The notes beneath the pieces are model-generated. The model saw nothing but the letters and a program-made list of their open reading frames with translations. It was not told the DNA's origin and made no database searches. Position numbers and translations under genes: made by a program. Positions 11,358-18,644 of a stretch of 64,000 nucleotides of DNA are shown here, piece after piece. Every line of letters starts with the position of its first letter. The stretch's first letter is position 1. Source of the DNA: Promicromonospora sp. Populi (GTDB lineage: Bacteria; Actinomycetota; Actinomycetes; Actinomycetales; Cellulomonadaceae); contig NZ_CP163528.1 of the NCBI RefSeq assembly GCF_041081105.1, forward strand, positions 2,976,001-3,040,000, given 5' to 3'.

Positions 11358-12469
11358 TGACGACGACGACGGCCCGCAAGAGGGCACGCTTCCACACGCT
11401 CACGGTGAGCGCCGTGCGGCGCCTGACGGCCGACAGCATCGAGGTCACCCTCGCCGTGCCCGAGGACCTGCGGGACGACTACGACTACGCGCCGGGCCAG
11501 TACGTGGCCCTGCGGACCGACCGCGCCACGCCCGGCTCGGAGCTGCGGCGCAGCTACTCGATCTGCCAGGCTCCGCTGCCCGGCGAGCTGCGTGTCGCGA
11601 TCAAGCGGGACGTGGGCGGGGTGTTCTCGACCTGGGCGAACGAGCACCTCGAGCCGGGGATGCAGCTCGACGTGATGAGCCCGCAGGGCACCTTCACGAC
11701 GGACCTCGCCACGGCTGAGGGCAAGCACTTCGCCACGATCGCCGCCGGCTCGGGCATCACCCCGGTGATGGCGCTCGTGCGGACGATCCTCGGCGGCACG
11801 AGCCGCGCGACGTTCAGCCTTGTGTACTCGAACCGCACGTCGCTCGACGTGATGTTCCTCGAGGAGCTCGCCGACCTGAAGGACAAGTATCGGCACCGGT
11901 TCGCGCTGCACCACGTGCTCTCGCGCGAGGAACGGACCTCGAAGCTGCTCTCGGGCCGGCTCGACGATGACAAGCTGGAGGGCATCCTGACCGACCTCGT
12001 GCCGCCGGAGACGGTGGACGAGTGGTTCCTCTGCGGCCCGTTCGACCTCGTGGAGACCTGCCGCAAGCGGCTCGACGTCGCCGGTGTGGACCCGCGTACG
12101 GTGCACTTCGAGCTGTTCACGACCGGGCGCCCGGACCTGCCCGCCGGCTCCGCGGCCAGGCCGGTCGAGCGGACCGTGAACGCCAACGCCGCGACCATCG
12201 CGTTCACGCTGGACGGCCGGACCTCGAACGTCGTCATGCCCGAACCCGGCGTCGAGTCGATCCTCAACGCCGCGCTCCGGGTGCGGCCCGACGTCCCGTT
12301 CGCGTGCGCGGGCGGGGTGTGCGGCACCTGCCGGGCCAAGGTCACGACGGGTTCGGTACGGATGACGGAGAACTACGCCCTGGAGCCCGAGGAGCTCGAT
12401 GCGGGTTACGTGCTGACCTGCCAGTCGCACCCGACAAGCACCGAAGTTACCGTCGACTACGACACCTGA
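11357..12469 (+). CDS. paaE: 1,2-phenylacetyl-CoA epoxidase, reductase subunit E
   Basis: 370 residues, ATG overlapping the paaD stop. Domains in order: FAD-binding domain with RRSYSICQ; NAD(P)-binding domain with AAGSGITPVMALVRTIL; C-terminal plant-type 2Fe-2S ferredoxin with CAGGVCGTC and a last Cys in YVLTCQSHP. It passes electrons from NADPH to the di-iron centre of PaaA. Last gene of the operon; a perfect hairpin follows 8 bp after the stop. Confidence 0.96.
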   Translation: MTTTTARKRARFHTLTVSAVRRLTADSIEVTLAVPEDLRDDYDYAPGQYVALRTDRATPGSELRRSYSICQAPLPGELRVAIKRDVGGVFSTWANEHLEPGMQLDVMSPQGTFTTDLATAEGKHFATIAAGSGITPVMALVRTILGGTSRATFSLVYSNRTSLDVMFLEELADLKDKYRHRFALHHVLSREERTSKLLSGRLDDDKLEGILTDLVPPETVDEWFLCGPFDLVETCRKRLDVAGVDPRTVHFELFTTGRPDLPAGSAARPVERTVNANAATIAFTLDGRTSNVVMPEPGVESILNAALRVRPDVPFACAGGVCGTCRAKVTTGSVRMTENYALEPEELDAGYVLTCQSHPTSTEVTVDYDT

Positions 12470-12477
12470 TCCTCGTC

Positions 12478-12509
12478 GGTCTACCGCCCGCCCGGGCGGG
12501 CGGTAGACC
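12478..12509. terminator. Perfect GC-rich hairpin after paaE
   Basis: A 32-nt perfect palindrome with arms GGTCTACCGCCCGCCC (12478-12493) and its complement (12494-12509). It lies between the convergent paaE and CrtC-like genes and would stop transcripts from both sides. Confidence 0.75.
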
Positions 12510-12520
12510 CCCTGCGCAGC

Positions 12521-13606
12521 TCAGGGGCGCGCCTTGCCGAAGTACATGAGCTCCCACAGTGCGTCGTCGGTGTAGCTCTCGGCCAGCTCCCCGTCCTGGT
12601 ACCGCTCCACGCGCAGCTCGCCGGTGAACCTTAGGTAGGCGCCGTCGAACCCGACGAGCCTGGCAGCCGCCTTCTTGGGCCCCTTGAGGTCGTCGATGAA
12701 CTTGACCGCCGTGAGGTCCTGGTGCCGCGTGAAGGTGACGACGTAGCGCTCGTCGCCGTCGGTGTAGGTGTAGCGGGTCACGTTGCCCACGGGCTTGCCG
12801 GTGCTCTGGTCGGTGTACCGGCCCAGCTCCTCGAAGGTGACCTTGTCACCGTCGTCGCCGATGAGCTCCCCCTCGCGGGCCAGCATGAACACCGGCAGCG
12901 TCTCGTATCCGAAGTCCTTCTGCGCGGTGATGTAGGAGGCGATCACCGAGTACGGGCCGGCCGCACCGCGCGCCCAGTACCAGTGGTGGATGAGGTCGAG
13001 CATCGAGGCGTTGCCCCAGTTGTGGTCGTGGTAGCCGACGCCGGTGGTGGTGACCGTCTGGCCGCCCGAGCTGTAGGTCACCTCGACGGCGCCCTGCGGC
13101 ACCGACGGCAGCCAGGCGAACTCCGCGTCGTCCCCGAAGAACCAGTACCCGGTCTCGGGGCGCCAGGCCGGCACCTGCCCGGTCAGGGTGATGTCGACCT
13201 CGACGTCGTCCAGCTTGGCGCGGATGGTGTAGCGGTGCAGGTCGCCTGAGAACACGTTGTCGCCGATGCGGACGTCGCAGGTCTCGGTGGACGCGTAGAA
13301 GGCATCGGCGTCGAACTCGACGAACTTCTCGATCGTGGTGCCGTCGGGAAGGGTCAGGTCGATGCGGACCACCGGGGTGAGCGGCTTCTTGAGGTCGGTG
13401 AACTGCTTGCTGAAGAAGACCACGACGAGCTTGGCGCCGTCGGCCAGGTGGGCGTCGAAGTACCACCACTCGAAGGTGCCAGGGCTGCCGTCGGTGCGCA
13501 TCCCATCCTCCCTGGGCTCGATGTGGCGGTGCGCGATGCCGAGCCGGGCGTAGTCCTCGGGCGTGCTGCCGAGACGGGCCGGGACAACGGTGCTGGTGAC
13601 AGACAT
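12521..13606 (-). CDS. CrtC/AttH-like lipocalin-fold protein (putative terpenoid/carotenoid 1,2-hydratase)
   Basis: 361 residues from the ATG at 13606 with GGAGG upstream. Two signatures of the CrtC/AttH superfamily are present: FEWWYFDAHLADG (about residues 45-57) and GVGYHDHNWGN (about 188-198), followed by HHWYWARG. Known members include hydroxyneurosporene synthase, which adds water to the 1,2 double bond of acyclic carotenoids, and proteins acting on other isoprenoids. No signal peptide. Divergent from a TetR gene and near two CruF-like hydratase candidates. No carotenoid backbone genes are in the window, so the substrate is open. Confidence 0.75.
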   Translation of the reverse strand: MSVTSTVVPARLGSTPEDYARLGIAHRHIEPREDGMRTDGSPGTFEWWYFDAHLADGAKLVVVFFSKQFTDLKKPLTPVVRIDLTLPDGTTIEKFVEFDADAFYASTETCDVRIGDNVFSGDLHRYTIRAKLDDVEVDITLTGQVPAWRPETGYWFFGDDAEFAWLPSVPQGAVEVTYSSGGQTVTTTGVGYHDHNWGNASMLDLIHHWYWARGAAGPYSVIASYITAQKDFGYETLPVFMLAREGELIGDDGDKVTFEELGRYTDQSTGKPVGNVTRYTYTDGDERYVVTFTRHQDLTAVKFIDDLKGPKKAAARLVGFDGAYLRFTGELRVERYQDGELAESYTDDALWELMYFGKARP

Positions 13607-13639
13607 GTTCGTGCCTCCATGGTGTAGTACTTCGTGGTT

Positions 13640-13684
13640 AAATATCCATGTGTCTATTATTAGCCTACCGCCAGCATGGCCCAC
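13640..13684 (+). promoter_or_regulatory. Promoter/leader of TetR-1, repeated before TetR-2
   Basis: The stretch from the GTGGTTAA-like start to the ATG resembles 17020-17071: both have TTAA, CCA, GTGTC and a TATTAT/AATAAT block at the same spacing, and both run into CACATGACAGATCC. It probably holds the -10 element and a TetR site, shared with the divergent CrtC-like gene. Confidence 0.5.
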
Positions 13685-14428
13685 ATGACAGATCCAGACA
13701 ACCGGAGTGACGGGGTGACCCCGAAGACGACGAGGCGCGGACGAGGGCGGCCCAGGGCCGGGCAGGAACCCGACCTGGACCGGCTGCTGCAGGGCGCCCT
13801 GGACGCGTTCGCCGAGCAGGGCTATGACGGGACGTCCGTCCGCGGCCTGAGCCGCAGCCTCGGCGTCAGCCACGCCCTGCTGACCGCGCGCTTCGGCTCC
13901 AAGGAGGGACTGTGGTTCGCCGCGATGGAACATGCCCTGGCCCAGTCCGCGCAGACCTGGCGGGACATCGACGTCTCGCCCGCGCTCGACGATCTCGAAG
14001 CGCTGCGCCAGGCGCTCGTGCAACAGGTGATCATCTCGGCGGCGCACCCTCAGGTGACACGGATCATGAGCCGCGAGGGCGGGATCGACAGCCCGCGTAT
14101 CCGTTTTGTGGTCGAGCGATTCATCAACCCGCTGCGCCCCGGCGTCGAGCACCTGCTCGCCCGGCTCATCGCGGCCGGACGCATCCGCCCCGTCCCGTAC
14201 GCAACGCTGCACTATCTGGGCGTCGTGGGTGGCGGCGCGATCTTCGCCAACCCCGTCGAGGCGGCAATGCTCGGCGCCCCGTCGCCGCCCAGCGCCGCCG
14301 ACGTCCGCGCGCACGCCCACGCCGTGGCGGACATCTGCATCGCCGGGATCACCATCGCACCGTCTGACACAAAGGCAGCAACAATGAAATCACCAGAGGG
14401 GGTCAGCGATGATGACCGGGAGAGCTGA
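13685..14428 (+). CDS. TetR family regulator, copy 1
   Basis: 247 residues from the ATG at 13685 (MTDPDN). This start is preferred over the ATG at 13676 because the paralogue at 17072 shares the ATGACAGATCCAGAC start but not the upstream codons. A basic, Arg-rich tail of about 25 residues precedes the helix-turn-helix VRGLSRSLGVSHALLTARFGSK. Divergent from the CrtC-like gene and overlapping the start of the FAD monooxygenase by about 20 bp. It most likely controls this locus; the ligand is unknown. Confidence 0.82.
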   Translation: MTDPDNRSDGVTPKTTRRGRGRPRAGQEPDLDRLLQGALDAFAEQGYDGTSVRGLSRSLGVSHALLTARFGSKEGLWFAAMEHALAQSAQTWRDIDVSPALDDLEALRQALVQQVIISAAHPQVTRIMSREGGIDSPRIRFVVERFINPLRPGVEHLLARLIAAGRIRPVPYATLHYLGVVGGGAIFANPVEAAMLGAPSPPSAADVRAHAHAVADICIAGITIAPSDTKAATMKSPEGVSDDDRES

Positions 14429-15967
14429 GATCGACGTACTCGTTGTCGGGGGCGGCCCGTCGGTTCCGCGCTGGCGGCCGACCTGCTGCGGCGCGGTCTT
14501 CGTGTCCGCGTGATCGACAAGGCGCCGCGCGCGTTCGAAGGGTCCCGCGCCAAGGGAGTACAGCCGCGTACCCAGGAGGTCTTCGAGGACCTCGGCGTCC
14601 TGGACGACGCGCTGGCGGAGGGCGGCACGTACCCGCCCATGGGGATCCACCTCGGCCCGATCACGGTGCCGTGGCGGATGCAGCGCAGCCGCCGGGCCAC
14701 CCCGGACGTGCCGTACCCGAACATCCTGCTGCTGCCGCAGGTCCGCACCGACGCCGTCCTGCACCGCCTGATCGGCCGCCTCGGCGGCCGGGTCGAGGGT
14801 GGCGTCGCGTTGGACGGGTTCGAACAGGACGACGACGGCGTGACGGCCACGCTCTCATCGGGTGAACGGGTGCGCAGCCGGTACCTGGTCGGGGCCGACG
14901 GCGGTGCGAGCGTCGTCCGCAAGGCCGCCGGCCTCCGGTTCGCCGGGAAGACCGACGAGTCCGACCGGATGCTCATCGTCGACGCCGAGATCGACGGGCT
15001 GTCCCGCAAGTACTGGCACGTGTGGCCCCGCGCGGGGGGCAGGTTCGTCGGAGCGTGCCCGCTGCCGCACTCCGACCAGTTCCAGCTCATGTTCCGGCTA
15101 CGACCGGACGAGACGCCGGACCTCGGCGAGGCCGCGCTGGCCGCCCGGTTCCGCGCGCAGACCGGCCTGCGGCTGCACGGCATCACCTGGACGTCGGTGT
15201 TCCGGCCAAACATCCGCATCGTCGAGCGCTACCGGGCCGGGCGGGTCTTCGTGGCGGGCGACGCCGCACACGTGCACACCCCGGCGGGCGGACAGGGTCT
15301 CAACACGGGCGTGCAGGACGCCTACAACCTCGGCTGGAAGCTCGGCCAGGTCCTCGCCGGCGCACCGGACAGCCTGCTCGACACGTACGACGCCGAACGA
15401 CGGCCGATCGCCGCGCGGGTCCTCGGGCGGTCCACCGAGCTGTACTCCGGGATGGACCAGAACAGGCTGGCCAGCCTCAAGCGCGGCGACGAGGAACGGC
15501 AGATCGGGCTCTCGTATCACGGCGGCCCGCTCGCGCCCTCGGATGCCGCGGCGACCAGGACGCTGCGGGTCGGCGACCGTGCACCGGACGCGCCGTGCGC
15601 GGGGACCGGGGTCAAGCGGCTGTTCGACGTCTGCCAGGGACCGCACTTCACCCTGCTGGCGTTCGGTGCCGAAGCCATCGCGTCGCTGCCGGACCTGACC
15701 TGGCCCAGCGGCGGAGCCGCGCTACACCACTACGCGATCCGCACCGAGCACGGCGGGGACGACCATCGCCCCGCCGATCTCATCGACCTCACCGGTCAGC
15801 TGTCGAGCATCTACGGCATCACCGGCGACACCCTGATCCTCGTCCGACCCGACGGTTATCTCGCCGGCGTCATCACCGCCGACTGGGCAGCTGGTTTCAA
15901 AGCAGTGACCAGAGAACTCGCACCCGACGGTCGGGTCAGGCAACTGGCCGACCAGAAACCGGAGTAG
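14409..15967 (+). pseudogene. FAD-dependent aromatic-type monooxygenase with an apparent 1-nt frameshift
   Basis: From ATG 14409/14412, behind an AGAGGGGG ribosome site, the product reads MTGRAEIDVLVVGGGPS and then leaves frame near 14462-14464. One missing G in TCGGTTCCG would restore GGGPSGSALAADLLRRG, the FAD Rossmann motif. The remaining ~500 codons are intact in the shifted frame: LVGADGGASVVRKAAG (DG motif) and RVFVAGDAAHVHTPAGGQGLNTG (GD motif) are class A flavin monooxygenase signatures, with a C-terminal thioredoxin-like domain. Starting at GTG 14510 would lose FAD binding. Either an inactivated gene or a sequencing error. Stands between TetR-1 and CruF-like-1. Confidence 0.8.
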
Positions 15968-15970
15968 GCC

Positions 15971-16879
15971 ATGTCCCTCAACACCCGCCCCTGGCGGACC
16001 ACCCTGTGGGTGATCACCGTCGTCGTCGCTCTTGGCCTGGTCGTCTCGAGCTTCGCGCACCAGCTCACGATCCCGTTCATCCTGGTGCAGATCGTCTTCC
16101 TGCTCCTGCACGGCGCCCGGCGCTACGGCTGGAGCGGCATCGCCGCCTTCGTCGTCGCGGGCCTGCTCATCAGCAACATCCTGGAGAATCTCTCCATCGC
16201 CACCGGGTTCCCGTTCGGCAACTACTACTACACCGGCGACGGCAAGATCTTCGAGGTGCCGTGGTTCATCGGGCCGGCCTATCTCGCGACCGGCTACCTC
16301 GCCTGGGTCGTGGCCACCGTGCTGCTGGGCGACGTCCGCCGCGGCTCGTCGTGGCTGACCACGATCGGCACCCCCGTCATCGCGGCCTTCACGATGACCC
16401 TCTGGGACCTCTCCATGGACCCGACCCTCGCGACGATCGGCCACAACTGGATCTGGGAGGACGGCGGCGGCTACTTCGGCGTACCCCTCGGAAACTTCCT
16501 GGGCTGGACCTTCACCGTCTACCTGTTCATGCAGGTCTTCGCGCTCTACGTGCGCAGCCGCGGGCCGCAGCCCGCGGCCGGGCCGGACCTCGCCGGTAGC
16601 CGGACCCGTGACCTGGCCAGTGACCTGCAGGGCGTGGTGCTCTACGGGCTGACGGGCGTGGGCTTTGTCGTCGCCTACTTCATCGAAGAGCACACCACGG
16701 TCACCGATGCCACCGGCGCCGTCTGGAACACCGCCGACATCTACGAGACCTCGGCCCTGGTCACCGTCTACGGCATGTTCTTCTTTGCCCTGGTGGCGCT
16801 GCTGCGAATCGCGCAGCAGCACCTCACCCCGGCGCCGTCCGCGACATCCGACGAACGGACGACCGTGTCCGCGTCATAG
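15971..16879 (+). CDS. CruF-type carotenoid biosynthesis membrane protein, copy 1
   Basis: 302 residues, about seven to eight hydrophobic helices. The motif ENLSIATGFPFGNYYYT and the later TLWDLSMDPTLA and WIWEDGGGYFGVPLGNFLGW match the membrane family that includes CruF (gamma-carotene 1',2'-hydratase) and bisanhydrobacterioruberin hydratase. Starts 4 bp after the monooxygenase stop, so co-transcribed. In this family the water-adding reaction is on the psi end group of an acyclic terpenoid. Substrate here unknown, since no crt backbone genes are nearby. A perfect hairpin follows. Confidence 0.78.
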   Translation: MSLNTRPWRTTLWVITVVVALGLVVSSFAHQLTIPFILVQIVFLLLHGARRYGWSGIAAFVVAGLLISNILENLSIATGFPFGNYYYTGDGKIFEVPWFIGPAYLATGYLAWVVATVLLGDVRRGSSWLTTIGTPVIAAFTMTLWDLSMDPTLATIGHNWIWEDGGGYFGVPLGNFLGWTFTVYLFMQVFALYVRSRGPQPAAGPDLAGSRTRDLASDLQGVVLYGLTGVGFVVAYFIEEHTTVTDATGAVWNTADIYETSALVTVYGMFFFALVALLRIAQQHLTPAPSATSDERTTVSAS

Positions 16880-16899
16880 GCGCATCTCCGAACGAGGAC

Positions 16900-16944
16900 T
16901 GCGGCCCTGACTCGGCGTACCACGTACGCCGAGTCAGGGCCGCA
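16900..16944. terminator. Perfect 21-bp stem after CruF-like-1
   Basis: Arms 16900-16920 and 16924-16944 are exact reverse complements around a 3-nt loop (CAC). It closes the first TetR-monooxygenase-CruF unit and separates it from the second copy. Confidence 0.75.
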
Positions 16945-17071
16945 GGCTTGCCCACCTCTTCCGCAGCGCCCCTCCTTCCGGTGACAGATATGGATCCCAT
17001 CTCCCGGATGTGAAGGAGTCGTGATTAACTAGCCAAGTGTCCAATAATTGCCCACCCACCGCGCGGCTCAC

Positions 17072-17779
17072 ATGACAGATCCAGACGATCGCCGTGCTCA
17101 GGTAGCTCGTCCGACGACGACGCGCGGACCTGGCCGGCCCCGAGCCGGGGCCGAACCCGACTCGGACCGACTGCTGCAGGGCGCCCTCGACACGTTCGCC
17201 GAGAAGGGCTACGACGGGACGTCGGTCCGCGAGCTGAGCCGCCGCCTCGGCATCAGCCACGCCCTGCTGACCGGCCGCTACGGGTCGAAGGAGGGCCTCT
17301 GGTTCGCCGCCATGGAGCACGCTCTGGGCCAGGCTGAGCGGACCTGGCGGAGCATCGACCTCAAGCCCGGGCTGGACGACCTCGAAGCACTCCGGCAGGC
17401 GCTCGTGCTGCAGGTGGTCCTCTCCGCGGCGCACCCCCAGGTGGTGCGGATCATGAGCCGCGAGGGCTCGATCGACAGCCCGCGCGTGCGTTTTGTGATG
17501 GAGCGATTCATCAACCCGCTGCGTCCCGGCGTCGAGCACCTGCTCGCCCGGCTGGTCGCGGCCGGGCGTATCCGTCCCGTTCCCTACGCGACGCTGCACT
17601 TCCTGGTGGTCGTCGGCGGCGGCGCGATCTTCGCCAACCCCGTCGAGGCCGCGCTGCTCGGCGCCCCGTCGCCGCCCAGCGCCGCCGACATCCGCGCCCA
17701 TGCCGAAACCGTGGCGGGCATCTATATCGCCGGGATCGCGACCGCGTCCCCCGACGTCCCCGAGGAGAAACCGGAGTAG
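17072..17779 (+). CDS. TetR family regulator, copy 2
   Basis: 235 residues from the ATG at 17072 (MTDPDD), aligned with TetR-1. The two proteins are nearly identical over most of their length, including LLQGALD.FAE.GYDGTSVR and SREG.IDSPR.RFV.ERFINPLRPGVEHLLARL. The helix-turn-helix is VRELSRRLGISHALLTGRYGSK. The C-terminus differs: it ends EEKPE, and its last 14 bases (17766-17779) are identical to the end of the monooxygenase gene. Followed 4 bp later by CruF-like-2 with no monooxygenase between. Confidence 0.82.
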   Translation: MTDPDDRRAQVARPTTTRGPGRPRAGAEPDSDRLLQGALDTFAEKGYDGTSVRELSRRLGISHALLTGRYGSKEGLWFAAMEHALGQAERTWRSIDLKPGLDDLEALRQALVLQVVLSAAHPQVVRIMSREGSIDSPRVRFVMERFINPLRPGVEHLLARLVAAGRIRPVPYATLHFLVVVGGGAIFANPVEAALLGAPSPPSAADIRAHAETVAGIYIAGIATASPDVPEEKPE

Positions 17780-17783
17780 CAAA

Positions 17784-18644
17784 ATGTCCCTCAACACCCG
17801 ACCCTGGCGGACCACCCTGTGGGTGATCACCGCCGTCAGCGCCCTCGGCCTGATCGCATCGGCCTTCGATCCTGACCTCAGGGTCCCGTTCACAGTGGCG
17901 CAGATCGCCTTTGTGCTCCTGCACGGGGCCCGTCGTTACGGCTGGAACGGCATCGCCGTCTTCGTCGTGGCGGGCCTGATCATCAGCAACATCATGGAGA
18001 ACCTCAGCATCGGCACGGGGTTCCCGTTCGGCAACTACCACTACACCGGCGGCGGCAAGATCTTCGAGGTCCCCTGGTTCATCGGGCCCTTCTACCTCGC
18101 CACCGGCTACCTCGCCTGGATCGTGGCCACCAGGCTGCTGGGCGACGTCCACCGCGGCTCACCGTGGCTGACCACCATCGGCACCCCGGTCATCGCGGCC
18201 TTCACGATGACCGCCTGGGACCTCGCGGTCGATCCGACCGCCGCGACGATCCAGCAGCGCTGGATCTGGGAGGACGGCGGCGGCTACTTCGGCGTGCCCC
18301 TGGTCAACTTCCTGGGCTGGACCTTGACCGTCTACCTGTTCGTGCAGGTCTTTGCCCTCTACCTGCGCAGCCGCGGTCCGGAGCCCGTCGCCGGGTCGGG
18401 CCTCGCGGGTGACCCGGCCGGCGACCGGACGGGCGACCTGCAGGCCATTGGGCTCTACGGGCTCACGTCGCTCGCATTCTTCGTCGGGTACTTCACCAAC
18501 GAGCACACCACTGTCACCGATGCCACCGGCGCCGTCTGGAACACGGCCGACATCTACGAGACCTCAGCCCTGGTCGCCGTCTACGGCATGGTCCTCTTCA
18601 CCCTGCTCGCCCTGCTCCGCATCGCACAGCGGGCCCGTGTCTAG
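17784..18644 (+). CDS. CruF-type carotenoid biosynthesis membrane protein, copy 2
   Basis: 286 residues from the ATG at 17784. A close paralogue of the protein at 15971: same MSLNTRPWRTTLWVIT start, ENLSIGTGFPFGNYHYTGGGKIFEVPWFIG and WIWEDGGGYFGVPLVNFLGW. All hydrophobic helices are kept. Shorter at the C-terminus and slightly changed in the loops, as for a diverged but functional duplicate. Its end overlaps the end of the convergent kup gene by 4 bp. The likely role is hydration or modification of an acyclic isoprenoid chain. Confidence 0.77.
   Translation: MSLNTRPWRTTLWVITAVSALGLIASAFDPDLRVPFTVAQIAFVLLHGARRYGWNGIAVFVVAGLIISNIMENLSIGTGFPFGNYHYTGGGKIFEVPWFIGPFYLATGYLAWIVATRLLGDVHRGSPWLTTIGTPVIAAFTMTAWDLAVDPTAATIQQRWIWEDGGGYFGVPLVNFLGWTLTVYLFVQVFALYLRSRGPEPVAGSGLAGDPAGDRTGDLQAIGLYGLTSLAFFVGYFTNEHTTVTDATGAVWNTADIYETSALVAVYGMVLFTLLALLRIAQRARV

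Noticed and set aside
13607..14320. Upstream extension of the CrtC-like gene to a start at 14320
   Set aside because: The added ~238 residues are the reverse of the TetR-1 gene; the ATG at 13606 has its own GGAGG site and begins the recognisable protein.
16934..17893. Minus-strand frame opposite TetR-2 and CruF-like-2
   Set aside because: Shadow frame with low-complexity His/Arg/Asp content. The same pattern opposite TetR-1 follows from the duplication, not from a gene.
18641..18644. Overlap of CruF-like-2 and kup as a sign of a frame error
   Set aside because: Convergent genes sharing four bases at their stops; both ends fit their families.
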